Source: Alphaproteobacteria bacterium
Lineage (GTDB): Bacteria; Pseudomonadota; Alphaproteobacteria; Caulobacterales; Hyphomonadaceae
Direction: 5' to 3'
NCBI GenBank assembly: GCA_018969425.1
Contig: JAGWYJ010000005.1
Location: 62,001-126,000, forward strand
Length of the DNA stretch: 64,000 bases
Below are positions 1-8,456 of the stretch, piece by piece. Under the pieces are notes generated by a model. That model ran no database searches. It had not been told where the DNA came from and saw nothing but the letters and a program-made list of their open reading frames with translations. Every line of letters begins with the position of its first letter. The stretch's first letter is position 1. Made by a program: the position numbers and the translations under genes.

Positions 1-1328
1 GATACGGTTCCCACGAGGACCGGCTGTCGACGCCGGACGCAGTCGCGTATGTCCGTGATGATGGCTTTGTACTTCTCGGCGCCCGTCCGATAAACGACGT
101 CGTCTTCGTCAATCCGCTTAACCGGCTTGTTCGTCGGGATCTCGACGACCTCGAGCTTGTAGATATCCTGGAATTCAGCAGCCTCGGTCGAGGCCGTGCC
201 CGTCATGCCGGCGAGCTTGTCATAGAGCCGGAAATAGTTCTGGAAAGTGATCGAGGCCAGCGTCTGATTTTCAGGCTGGATGCGGGTCTTTTCCTTCGCC
301 TCGATGGCCTGATGCAGGCCTTCAGACAGACGACGCCCCTGCATCATCCTGCCGGTGAATTCGTCAATCAGAACGACTTCGTTATTCTTGACGATATAGT
401 CCTTGTCACGCTGGAACAGCTTGTGGGCCCGAAGCGCCTGATTGGCGTGATGTACGAGGGTGATGTTCGCGGGCTCGTAGAGCGAGCCCTGAAGGACGCC
501 CGCTTCCGTCAGCAGTTCTTCGATCTTTTCATTGCCTTCTTCGCTGAACACCACGGAGCGCTGCTTTTCGTCGTGGGTGTAGTCCCCGGCCGCGAGGCGA
601 GGGATGAGGCTGTCGATGATCTGATAAAGTTCGGACCGATCGTCAGTTGGGCCGGAAATGATCAGCGGCGTCCGGCTTTCGTCGATGAGGATCGAATCCA
701 CCTCGTCGACCATTGCGAAGCGGTGACCCCTCTGGACCATGTCCGCCAGCGAGTACTTCATGTTGTCGCGAAGATAGTCGAAACCGAACTCGTTATTGGT
801 GCCGTATGTGATGTCGCAGGCGTAGGCCAGGCGCCGCTGGTTGTCGTCCAGTCCGTGGACGATCTTGCCGACCGACATTCCCAGGAAGCGATAAATGCGT
901 CCCATCCAGTCGGCATCGCGATTGGCGAGATAGTCGTTCACGGTGATGACGTGCACGCCCTTGCCCTCAAGGGCGTTGAGATAGACCGGCGCTGTCGCGA
1001 CAAGGGTTTTTCCTTCGCCGGTTCTCATTTCGGCGATGGCCCCTGAATTGAGCACCATGCCCCCTATGAGCTGAACGTCGAAATGTCGCAGGCCCAAAGT
1101 ACGCTTTGAGGCCTCCCGAACGGTTGCGAAGGCTTCCGGCAGGATATCGGACAACTTCGCCCCATTGGCGATCTGCTGCCGAAAATCCCGTGTTCGCTGC
1201 TTGAGCGCCTCGTCGGAGAGGGCCTCGGTCACCGGCTCGAGGGCGTTGATCCGCTGGACTAGCGCCTTGTATGGACGGATTTTTCGGTCATTAACCGAAC
1301 CAAGAAGTTTCTGGGCGATCCCGAACAT
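1..1328 (-). CDS. secA: Preprotein translocase ATPase SecA, N-terminal part (cut by window start)
   Basis: SecA is the ATPase that drives unfolded preproteins through the SecYEG channel in the inner membrane. The visible 442 residues start with [10 protein letters not shown] and contain the first nucleotide-binding fold: a Walker A-like MRTGEGKTL, then [16 protein letters not shown], the [15 protein letters not shown] Walker B region and the start of the preprotein cross-linking domain, with the [20 protein letters not shown] stretch near the window edge. The rest of the gene lies outside the window. It is transcribed away from the prolyl isomerase gene, with about 220 bp of shared upstream DNA (1329-1550) that holds no convincing gene. 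The order secA / prolyl isomerase / argJ / mutT is common in alphaproteobacteria. Identification is secure. Confidence 0.97.
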   Translation of the reverse strand, partial: MFGIAQKLLGSVNDRKIRPYKALVQRINALEPVTEALSDEALKQRTRDFRQQIANGAKLSDILPEAFATVREASKRTLGLRHFDVQLIGGMVLNSGAIAEMRTGEGKTLVATAPVYLNALEGKGVHVITVNDYLANRDADWMGRIYRFLGMSVGKIVHGLDDNQRRLAYACDITYGTNNEFGFDYLRDNMKYSLADMVQRGHRFAMVDEVDSILIDESRTPLIISGPTDDRSELYQIIDSLIPRLAAGDYTHDEKQRSVVFSEEGNEKIEELLTEAGVLQGSLYEPANITLVHHANQALRAHKLFQRDKDYIVKNNEVVLIDEFTGRMMQGRRLSEGLHQAIEAKEKTRIQPENQTLASITFQNYFRLYDKLAGMTGTASTEAAEFQDIYKLEVVEIPTNKPVKRIDEDDVVYRTGAEKYKAIITDIRDCVRRRQPVLVGTV

Positions 1329-1550
1329 TCACGCCTACCCGCTGTCAGCCCTCCGCGACGATCGCGGTGTGCGATGCTATAAACCGGACCTGACGTTAGA
1401 GCGCCAGTCAGGGTTTGATCGCGCCAGCGGGATAACTCCCTCGACTTGCGCATCCGCGAGACGTAAGGACCACCCTACCCGGTGTCAATCCGACCACTGG
1501 ATAGCCGAGACTGCTTGATGACAGTTTAAACAGCTTGAGGAGCAGGCGGA

Positions 1551-2597
1551 ATGGTTTTTGGCGCGCGAGTAGGGGCAGGTCTGTTCGCGCTGGCTCTGGT
1601 CCTGGCGGGGTGCGAGAGAGCGCCGCAGGCCGTGGTCGAGACCGCCGTAGAGGATGAGGCTGTCGCTGCGCGAGTGGACGACGAGACCATTTATGTGTCC
1701 GAAGTGCGCCTAGAGGCTGAAGCCCAGGGGCTCCTGGACGGAGGTAAGGACCTTGAGCCGGACAGCGCGGAGTTCAACCGGATCCTCGATCAGCTGATCG
1801 ACGTGAAGCTCCTAGCGATCGAGGCCAAGAAGCGTCGGCTGGACGAGGACCCGCAGTCTCGTCACCGCCTGCAGGCCGCGCGCGAGCATATTCTCGGAAA
1901 TATATTAATGGAAACGGTGGTTTCAGAGCGGGTTGACGAGGCCGCAATACGCAAGATGTACGAGGCCCAGATTGCGATCTGGGACTTGGGGGAGGAAGCC
2001 CGTGTAAGGCACATACTGGTGGCGTCGCGGGCGGATATCGATGCGGTCATGGCTCAGCTGGCCCGTGGGGCGGATTTCGCGGTTCTGGCATCGCGTGTCT
2101 CGATCGACGAGACGACGCGTCTTGAGGGCGGAGATCTGGGGTACATGACCGAGGAAGACGCCCCGCCTGAGATCGCGGCCGTCATCCGGTCCACTCCCGC
2201 GGGGGGACTGTCCAGGCCCTTCCAGACGGAAGACGGCTGGCATGTGGTTAAGATCGAGGAGCGGCGCAAGGAGCAGCCCCCGGGCCTCGAGGAATTGCGA
2301 GAGCCCATTCTCAAGCATCTGACCATGGTTCAGATTGGCGAGGTTCTGAAGGAGCTTCGGACCCAGGCGCGCATCGAAAAACTCACCTCTCCCCAGAACT
2401 CCTCGATTGACGCCGCGGATCCGTTCGACCTGGCGCCTGTTGAGAAACCGAAGGCGCCGCTGGCGGGGTTTGAAAGCGCGAGTCCTTATCTCGAGGGCGA
2501 TGAAGGCAAGGCGCTGTCCGACCCCCTTCCGTCTTCGGCCGGTTCCGGGCAGGCAACGCCCTCCACCGCGACGACCGAGGAGACGACCCGTCCGTGA
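1551..2597 (+). CDS. Parvulin-type peptidylprolyl isomerase lipoprotein
   Basis: The 348-residue product is predicted to be a periplasmic prolyl cis-trans isomerase/chaperone of the SurA/PrsA type. The N-terminus has a lipoprotein signal ending in the lipobox LAGC (Cys about residue 21). A helical SurA-like N-domain follows at about residues 45-145, with the LIDVKLLAIEAKKRRL signature. A parvulin rotamase domain lies at about 150-245, with VRHILVASRADID, GADFAVLASRVSID, GGDLGYM and PFQTEDGWHVVKIEER. The C-terminal 70 residues are low-complexity and Pro/Ala/Ser-rich. The start has a good ribosome site (GAGGAG). Its stop overlaps the argJ start by 4 bp (GTGA), so the two are probably co-transcribed. 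A role in folding Sec-exported proteins fits the neighbouring secA, but that is inference. Confidence 0.88.
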   Translation: MVFGARVGAGLFALALVLAGCERAPQAVVETAVEDEAVAARVDDETIYVSEVRLEAEAQGLLDGGKDLEPDSAEFNRILDQLIDVKLLAIEAKKRRLDEDPQSRHRLQAAREHILGNILMETVVSERVDEAAIRKMYEAQIAIWDLGEEARVRHILVASRADIDAVMAQLARGADFAVLASRVSIDETTRLEGGDLGYMTEEDAPPEIAAVIRSTPAGGLSRPFQTEDGWHVVKIEERRKEQPPGLEELREPILKHLTMVQIGEVLKELRTQARIEKLTSPQNSSIDAADPFDLAPVEKPKAPLAGFESASPYLEGDEGKALSDPLPSSAGSGQATPSTATTEETTRP

Positions 2598-3847
2598 GCA
2601 GCGCTAAGGAATTTCCTGTCTCTCCCCTGGCCCCCTCGAGGTTTCCTGACCTTCCCCAGGTCGGAGGCATGATCCTGTCGACGGCCTCACTTGGCCTTTA
2701 TCGCGGGGCCTCGAGGGACGACCTGCTTCTGGTGCATTTTCCCGACGGCGCGTCGGCTGGGGGCGTATTCACCACGTCCCTTACGCGGTCGGCTGACGTG
2801 GACTGGTGCCGGGAAGCGCTGGCTTCGGGAGGAGGGCGGGCAAAGGTTCTGGTGGTGAACGCCGGCAACTCAAATGCGTTCACCGGCGCCGCCGGAGTGG
2901 CGAAGAACCGTGCGACGGTGGAGACCGCCTCTCGCCTTGCAGGCTGTTCGCCCGATCACGTCTTTCTGGCGGCGACGGGCGTGATCGGAGAGCCGCTGGA
3001 CCCGGGGCTGGTCTCCGGCGGAGTTGCGAAGGCGTGGCCGACGATGGCGCCGCCGGATTGGGAGCGTGCGGCCAACGCCATCCGAACAACGGATACGTTC
3101 GCCAAGGCCTCCGGAGCCAGGGCTCGGGTGGGATCGGCAAGCGTGGCGATCGCGGGGTTTGCCAAGGGATCGGGCATGATCGCTCCGAATATGGCGACGA
3201 CGCTGAACTACGTTTTCACGGACGCCGCCCTCTCGCCCTCTGCGGTTCAGACACTGATTGCCCGCTATTGCGACCTGACTTTCAACTGCATCACTGTCGA
3301 CGGGGATACCTCAACGTCCGATACGCTTATGATCTTCGCCACCGGGGCCTCTGGAGGCGATGTGATCCTTGATGCGGACGATCCATTGCTTGCTGAATTC
3401 CGGGAGGCTCTGCACGGGGTCCTGAAAGATCTCGCTCTTCAGATAGTCAGGGATGGTGAGGGCGCCGGGAAGCTGATCGAAATCAGCGTCTCCGGTGCGA
3501 GGGACGACCGATCTGCGAAGACCATGGCTGCGTCCATAGCTAATTCCCCGCTGGTCAAGACAGCGATTGCGGCGGGGGATGCGAACTGGGGTCGCGTCGT
3601 CATGGCTGTCGGAAAGGCCGGCGAGCCGGTCGATCGGGACCTATTGTCTATCTGGTTCGGCGATCATCGGGTGGCGCGGGAGGGTGCGCGGGATCCGGAT
3701 TACAGCGAAGCGCTGGCCACCGCTGCCGTCGCGGGCCCCGAGGTGATGATCCGCGTCGACGCAGGGATCGGCGGGGGATGCGCGACGGTTTGGACGTGCG
3801 ATCTCACGGATGGATATGTAAAGATCAATGGCGCCTACAGAAGCTGA
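2594..3847 (+). CDS. argJ: Bifunctional glutamate N-acetyltransferase / amino-acid acetyltransferase ArgJ
   Basis: ArgJ transfers the acetyl group from N-acetylornithine to glutamate, which recycles acetyl in the cyclic arginine pathway. The 417-residue length is normal for the family. Visible signatures are NAGNSNAFTG, the self-cleavage region KGSGMIAPNMATTL (cleavage between Ala and the first Thr, which becomes the nucleophile), NCITVDGDTSTSDT and NSPLVKTAIAAGDANWGR. The residue after the catalytic Thr is Thr rather than the more usual Met of ATML, a mild variation. The GTG start overlaps the upstream stop by 4 bp. Its end overlaps the mutT start by 20 bp. ArgB, another enzyme of this pathway, is at the far end of the window. 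Confidence 0.95.
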   Translation: MSSAKEFPVSPLAPSRFPDLPQVGGMILSTASLGLYRGASRDDLLLVHFPDGASAGGVFTTSLTRSADVDWCREALASGGGRAKVLVVNAGNSNAFTGAAGVAKNRATVETASRLAGCSPDHVFLAATGVIGEPLDPGLVSGGVAKAWPTMAPPDWERAANAIRTTDTFAKASGARARVGSASVAIAGFAKGSGMIAPNMATTLNYVFTDAALSPSAVQTLIARYCDLTFNCITVDGDTSTSDTLMIFATGASGGDVILDADDPLLAEFREALHGVLKDLALQIVRDGEGAGKLIEISVSGARDDRSAKTMAASIANSPLVKTAIAAGDANWGRVVMAVGKAGEPVDRDLLSIWFGDHRVAREGARDPDYSEALATAAVAGPEVMIRVDAGIGGGCATVWTCDLTDGYVKINGAYRS

Positions 3848-4292
3848 ACGCTCCTTGAAGCCCCTCCAGACATCCGCCTCCGTCGGGATCAGGGTGGTGA
3901 CTGTTGTCGCTGCGGCGCTCGTTCGTTCCGATCTCCGACTTCTCCTGTCGCAGCGGCCTGAGGGCAAGCCGATGGCCGGTCTGTGGGAGCTTCCCGGCGG
4001 AAAGCTTGAGGTCGGAGAGACCCCCCGGACTGGCCTGATCCGAGAGCTCAGAGAGGAGCTCGCGATTGAGGTGGACCCGGCCGACCTCTCTCCATTCGCC
4101 TTCGCGTCTCATGACTACCCGTCTTTTCATCTCCTGATGCCAGTTTTTCTGTGTCGAAAATGGTCGGGGGAGGTGCGAGGAGCGGAGGGGCAGGCGTTTC
4201 GCTGGGTGGCGCCGGAAGAGCTGGCTGATTATCCGACCCCGGAAGCGGATATCCCATTGATCGCCCGTTACTTGGAGTGGTCGCGCCCCTGA
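3828..4292 (+). CDS. mutT: MutT-type Nudix hydrolase (8-oxo-dGTP diphosphatase)
   Basis: Predicted to hydrolyse oxidised nucleotides such as 8-oxo-dGTP and so prevent mutation. The 154-residue protein carries a full Nudix box, GGKLEVGETPRTGLIRELRE followed by EL, preceded by the GLWELPGGK strand typical of MutT. An N-terminal extension of about 20 residues comes from a start inside argJ (20 bp overlap). A GTG near 3894 is an alternative start, because the ribosome site before 3828 is weak. The gene is the last of a secA-adjacent forward run and converges with the methyltransferase gene, overlapping it by 25 bp at the 3' ends. Confidence 0.85.
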   Translation: MAPTEAERSLKPLQTSASVGIRVVTVVAAALVRSDLRLLLSQRPEGKPMAGLWELPGGKLEVGETPRTGLIRELREELAIEVDPADLSPFAFASHDYPSFHLLMPVFLCRKWSGEVRGAEGQAFRWVAPEELADYPTPEADIPLIARYLEWSRP

Positions 4293-5257
4293 GCCGTCGG
4301 TACGTCCTGTATCCGTTCAGGTCGCGGCGAGGTCTGTTCGCCAGCCGAGCGCTCGCTCACTCCCAGCGCGTCGGCGAGGCGCACCGATGCGCTTCCAGGT
4401 CGTTTGGGCTTGGGCTGGTCCGGGGCGGGCGCCCAGCCTGACATGGCGATCATGTCGAATGTCGCACGCACACGTCCGTCAGCATCGCTGAAGCGTTCCT
4501 TGTAGATATCCATGGCTCGCAGGAGTATCTGACGCGTTAGCGGCGGAGCGGAGCGGTTCGCGAATGCGGCGGTTTCACCCATCCCCCTCAGATCGAGCAG
4601 GAGCCGCATCGGTTCGCCGTATCGAACGGTGATCCTGTCGAGGTCGCTGACCGGCATAGCGAAGCCGGCTCGCTGAAGCAGGCCGGCGCCATCGATCACA
4701 TCGAGAGTGGGAGAGACGCGAGAGCCCGCCCCGCCCCGGATTTCCTCCTCCGCACTGAGAAGGGCCGAACGCAGCTCATGCAACGTGCGTCCCCCTGGCA
4801 GTATGCCGACAAACAGACCGTCCGGCTTGAGACAGCGGCGTATCTGGATCAGCGTTCCGGGAAGGTCGTTCACCCAGTGCAGGCAAACGGCGGAAACGAC
4901 GAGATCGAACGAGCCGTCTCCGAACGGCAGGGCTTCCTCGTCAGCCGCCGTCCCGAGCGGCGCCGTCACGCAGGCCTCCGAGATATCGCAGCCATAGATA
5001 TCCCCGATGCGGCCCCTGAGCTCCTCGCTCTTGCCGAGTGCGCGGGAAAGCGCATCGTCCCGGGCTCCGATCTCGAGCACGCGCGTGAAGGTGCGGTTGA
5101 CCGCCGAGAGGCGGGAGACGATGTCCTCGCAGGCGGCGCGTCGGAGAAAGTCGTATGAGGCGAACCCCGCCTGTGTTCTTCGCCGTCGTGCTTGCAGGAG
5201 ACGCCTGTCGAAGACGTTCATGGGATTCGACGGAGGAAGATGGTGCGTAGACGGCAT
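4268..5257 (-). CDS. SAM-dependent methyltransferase-fold protein, NDUFAF5/BioC-like
   Basis: A class I methyltransferase fold of 329 residues. The N-terminus (NVFDRRLLQARRRR, then YDFLRRAACEDIVSRL) matches alphaproteobacterial homologues of the mitochondrial complex I assembly factor NDUFAF5. The SAM site is at VLEIGARDDALSRAL, where the usual DLGCG reads EIGAR, and SFDLVVSAVCLHWVNDLPG is the BioC-like post-I/motif II region. In mitochondria NDUFAF5 hydroxylates an arginine of a complex I subunit; whether this protein does so is inference. I chose the ATG at 5257 because AGAGGG lies about 6 nt upstream; a GTG sits one codon earlier. The gene is convergent with mutT and divergent from grxC. 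Confidence 0.75.
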   Translation of the reverse strand: MPSTHHLPPSNPMNVFDRRLLQARRRRTQAGFASYDFLRRAACEDIVSRLSAVNRTFTRVLEIGARDDALSRALGKSEELRGRIGDIYGCDISEACVTAPLGTAADEEALPFGDGSFDLVVSAVCLHWVNDLPGTLIQIRRCLKPDGLFVGILPGGRTLHELRSALLSAEEEIRGGAGSRVSPTLDVIDGAGLLQRAGFAMPVSDLDRITVRYGEPMRLLLDLRGMGETAAFANRSAPPLTRQILLRAMDIYKERFSDADGRVRATFDMIAMSGWAPAPDQPKPKRPGSASVRLADALGVSERSAGEQTSPRPERIQDVPTAQGRDHSK

Positions 5258-5392
5258 CACAGCCCTCTCGTCTGTGTCGGACTCACAGGCCCGAATCTGC
5301 GTCGGCGGATAGAAAGTCGTTGTGCGACGACGACATTGCAGAGACCCTTTGTGATCCCATATACATGCTTCGCAATGCTAAAAGGGCGTTCC

Positions 5393-5656
5393 GTGGCGAA
5401 AGTTGAGATTTATACGCGTGATTTTTGCGGATATTGCGCCCGCGCCAAGGCCCTTTTGGCCTCCAAGGGGGTCGCTTTTGAAGAAATCGATGCAGGTTCT
5501 AACCCGGACAGGCGTCGAGAGATGATTACGCGTTCCGGGGGAGGTTCGACCTATCCCCAGATCTTCATAAATGGAGCTCATGTCGGCGGATGTGACGATC
5601 TGCATGATCTTGACGCGCGCGGACGTCTCGATCCGATGCTGGTGACGCCGGGTTGA
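5393..5656 (+). CDS. grxC: Glutaredoxin 3 (GrxC)
   Basis: A small dithiol glutaredoxin of 87 residues that reduces disulfides with glutathione in the cytosol. The active site is CGYC in YTRDFCGYCARAKALL, followed by the cis-proline strand TYPQIFINGAHVGGCDDL, which binds glutathione. The GTG start is chosen because AGGG lies 7 nt upstream and it gives the usual GrxC length; an ATG at 5375 would add six residues. The DUF1178 gene follows 22 bp later on the same strand. Confidence 0.92.
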   Translation: MAKVEIYTRDFCGYCARAKALLASKGVAFEEIDAGSNPDRRREMITRSGGGSTYPQIFINGAHVGGCDDLHDLDARGRLDPMLVTPG

Positions 5657-5678
5657 TGCTGAGAGGGGATCGCCGGAC

Positions 5679-6119
5679 GTGATTCGTTATGCGCTCGTCT
5701 GCGCCGGTGAGCATGAGTTCGAGGCTTGGTTCTCGAACTCCTCGGCGTTTGATGAACAAAAGTCCTCCCAGCTTCTGGAGTGTCCTGTCTGCGGATCCTC
5801 AGATGTGAGAAAGCAGATCATGGCGCCGGCTGTCCGTGATAGCGGAGAAAAGGCGGGTCGCTCTCAGTCTCCGGAGGCGGAGGCGGCGCGAATTGCAGGC
5901 GAGATACGGCGAAAGATTGCCAGCACGCATGATTATGTCGGCGATCGTTTCGCCGAGGAGGCGCGCTCCATGTACTACGGCCAGACGGAGCAGAGGCCGG
6001 TTTGGGGCGAAGTGGCGCCTGAGACAGCCCGCGAGCTGATCGAGGAGGGCGTTCCGGCTATTCCGCTTCCCAAGCCCTTTGCACCGGATCCGCCGAAGAA
6101 ACGCTCGGAGATCAATTAG
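5679..6119 (+). CDS. DUF1178 family protein
   Basis: A 146-residue protein of unknown function. The N-terminus has the DUF1178 pattern: MIRYALVCAGEHEFEAWF, then a zinc-ribbon-like CPVCGSSDVRKQIMAPAV. The C-terminal half contains the family's conserved YVGDRFAEEARSMYYG and ARELIEEGVPAIPLP. The GTG start has GAGAGGGG upstream. Genes of this family often sit beside grxC and ubiG in alphaproteobacteria, as here. The single CxxC could bind a metal only as a dimer or with another ligand. No function should be assigned. Confidence 0.88.
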   Translation: MIRYALVCAGEHEFEAWFSNSSAFDEQKSSQLLECPVCGSSDVRKQIMAPAVRDSGEKAGRSQSPEAEAARIAGEIRRKIASTHDYVGDRFAEEARSMYYGQTEQRPVWGEVAPETARELIEEGVPAIPLPKPFAPDPPKKRSEIN

Positions 6120-6155
6120 CGGGAAGATACTGGTGGGGTTGCCGGGTGAAGGAAT

Positions 6156-6929
6156 TCAGGCGGGCCGGCTGGCGCACATCATGTAGTTGACCCCTGTGTC
6201 TGAACTGATCGACCATCGATCTGTGAGCGGGGAATAGGAGACCCCTATCGGATCCTGGACATCCAGTCCGGAGGCTGACAGGGCCGCCCTTGCTTCCGCT
6301 GGAGTTACGAATTTCGACCAGTCGTGGGTTCCTGGGGGAAGCCAGCGCAGAACCCGCTCAGCGCCGACGATCGCGAGGGCGAAGGCGCGGGCCGTGCGAT
6401 TAAGGGTTGCCACGATCAGGAGCCCCCCGGGGCGCACCAGCTTTGCGCAGTCCGCGAGGAATCTCGCCGGGTCGATCACGTGCTCGACGACCTCCAGAGA
6501 CAGCACGAGATCGTAGGTATGAGCGCCCTCCGCCAGCAGTCCCTCGACAGCGCCCACCCGGTAGTCGATCGTAAGACCCGCCCCCTCCGCATGGACCATA
6601 GCCGCCTTGATGTTGGCGTCGCCTGCGTCGAGGCCCGTCACTCGCGCCCCCATGCGCGCCAGGGGCTCGCTGACCAGCCCCCCGCCGCACCCGATGTCGA
6701 TGACGCTGAGACCCTGGAGAGGGAGTTGGGCCGGCGCGTTAAGAGCGAAATGGCTCCGGGCTTTGTCCCTGATAAAGGTCAGGCGGGTGGGGTTGAACTT
6801 GTGGAGCGGAGCGAATTTGCCCTGATCCGACCACCAGTCAGCCGCCATGGCCCTGAATTTATCGATTTCCGCCGGGTCCACGCTGGGCGCCGTTGGGATC
6901 GTCTCGTCACGAAGAAGGGTCTTGCCCAT
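6156..6929 (-). CDS. ubiG: Ubiquinone biosynthesis O-methyltransferase UbiG
   Basis: UbiG carries out the two SAM-dependent O-methylations of ubiquinone synthesis. The 257-residue protein has the family N-terminus (EIDKFRAMAADWWSDQGKFAPLH), the SAM motif VIDIGCGGGLVSEPLARMG, the motif II region SLEVVEHVIDP, and the UbiG-specific NRTARAFALAIVGAERVLRW and GTHDWSKFV. It is transcribed away from lysC across a 192 bp gap (6930-7121) that probably carries both promoters. The ubiG-lysC divergent pair is conserved in many alphaproteobacteria. Confidence 0.95.
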   Translation of the reverse strand: MGKTLLRDETIPTAPSVDPAEIDKFRAMAADWWSDQGKFAPLHKFNPTRLTFIRDKARSHFALNAPAQLPLQGLSVIDIGCGGGLVSEPLARMGARVTGLDAGDANIKAAMVHAEGAGLTIDYRVGAVEGLLAEGAHTYDLVLSLEVVEHVIDPARFLADCAKLVRPGGLLIVATLNRTARAFALAIVGAERVLRWLPPGTHDWSKFVTPAEARAALSASGLDVQDPIGVSYSPLTDRWSISSDTGVNYMMCASRPA

Positions 6930-7121
6930 GGCGATTCTTTGCTTATTCCGTCTGCCGGCCGGATAGTTCGGCGATTACATCTGCGTCTGAGGGTCGAAAG
7001 CGCTTTCCTTCGTTCCCCAACGAGCCCTAGAAGTGGGGCGCGAGGGGCGGCGGGGTCAAGCCGCGGCGCGGCCCGTTCGGGATGAGTTTTGTACGTGGCG
7101 GTTTGAGGGGCGGATGCGTTA

Positions 7122-8372
7122 ATGAAGCGCACGGTGCTGAAATTCGGCGGCACATCGGTCGCAAATCTGGAGCGGATCGCTCGCGTCGCCGATATTGTGG
7201 CGGCGCGGCAGGCCGAGGCGGGCGGTCTTGCGGTAGTGGTCTCGGCCATGTCTGGGACAACCAATCAGCTTGTCGACTGGGCTCGCGGAGCGGCCGGGGA
7301 CGACCTCCAGGGCGAGGCGTTCGACGATGAGTACGACGTGGTCGTGGCCTCCGGCGAGCAGGTGACAAGCGGGCTTTTGGCGCTCGCCTTGAGGCGAAGG
7401 GGGCTCAGGGCCCGATCCTGGCTGGGATGGCAGCTCGCATTGAAGACGGACGATGCTCACGGCAAGGCTCGGATCATGGGCTTCGAGGGCGAGGACTTTT
7501 TGCGATCGGTCGATTCCGGAGAAATCGCCGTCGTCGCGGGCTTCCAGGGCGTCGATGATCGCGGGCGGGTCTCCACCCTCGGGCGAGGCGGGTCCGATAC
7601 GAGCGCTGTCGCTGTCGCGGCCGCCCTCAAGGCGGATCTATGCGATATTTATACGGACGTGGATGGCGTCTACACCACCGATCCGAGGATCGTCGCCAAG
7701 GCGAGGCGTCTCGAAAAGATTTCGTACGAGGAGATGCTCGAGCTGGCCTCACTCGGTGCAAAAGTCCTTCAGACGCGGTCGGTCGAGCTGGCGATGAACC
7801 ACCGGGTGCCTGTGCGGGTGTTGTCGAGTTTTGAGGGAGCTGTCCCGGCGCCGGGCGCCGGAACGCTCGTTTGTGATGAGGATCAGATCGTGGAAAAGCA
7901 GGTTGTCTCGGGTGTCGCCTATTCTCGGGACGAGGCCAAATTCACGCTTATCGGCGTGGAGGATCATCCAGGTGTCGCTGCGGTCATTTTCGGCGAGCTT
8001 GCCGATGCGGGCGTGAATGTCGACATGATCGTTCAGGCAAGCGCCAAGTCCGAGGGACGTCAGAATATCGTCTTCACCGCGCCGGACCGCGACGCGCCGC
8101 ATGCGCGGCAGGTGCTCGAAAAGGCTCGCGAGAAGATCGGCTACGAGAACCTGCTTGTGGCCCGCGATGTGGCCAAGGTTTCGGTGATCGGCGTCGGCAT
8201 GAGAAGCCATGCAGGCGTGGCTAAGACAATGTTCGAGGCGTTGTCTGCGAAGGGCATCAATATTCAGGTTATTTCCACATCGGAAATCAAGATTTCCGTT
8301 CTTATAGACGCCTCCTACACTGAGTTGGCCGTTCGGGCGCTTCACACCGCCTACGGACTGGATGGGGACTGA
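7122..8372 (+). CDS. lysC: Aspartate kinase LysC
   Basis: Phosphorylates aspartate, the first step toward lysine/diaminopimelate, threonine and methionine, and here also toward aspartate semialdehyde for carboxyspermidine synthesis. The 416-residue length is that of the single-function lysine-sensitive type. The kinase domain has KFGGTSVANLERI, GRGGSDTSAVAVAAAL and TDVDGVYTTDPRIV. Two ACT domains fill about residues 265-416 (FTLIGVEDHPGVAAVIFGEL and VSVIGVGMRSHAGVAKTMFE), where lysine and threonine feedback is sensed in relatives. ptsP follows 84 bp downstream on the same strand. Confidence 0.97.
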   Translation: MKRTVLKFGGTSVANLERIARVADIVAARQAEAGGLAVVVSAMSGTTNQLVDWARGAAGDDLQGEAFDDEYDVVVASGEQVTSGLLALALRRRGLRARSWLGWQLALKTDDAHGKARIMGFEGEDFLRSVDSGEIAVVAGFQGVDDRGRVSTLGRGGSDTSAVAVAAALKADLCDIYTDVDGVYTTDPRIVAKARRLEKISYEEMLELASLGAKVLQTRSVELAMNHRVPVRVLSSFEGAVPAPGAGTLVCDEDQIVEKQVVSGVAYSRDEAKFTLIGVEDHPGVAAVIFGELADAGVNVDMIVQASAKSEGRQNIVFTAPDRDAPHARQVLEKAREKIGYENLLVARDVAKVSVIGVGMRSHAGVAKTMFEALSAKGINIQVISTSEIKISVLIDASYTELAVRALHTAYGLDGD

Positions 8373-8456
8373 ACGACCGCAGGCCTCGTCTCGGAACTGT
8401 CCGGACGTCGAGGAGGCGGGTCAGGGGCTGATTGAGGGTCCCGAACAGGAGCGGCT

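Noticed and set aside
312-1046. A 244-codon plus-strand frame opposite secA
   Set aside because: Shadow of the SecA ATPase domain.
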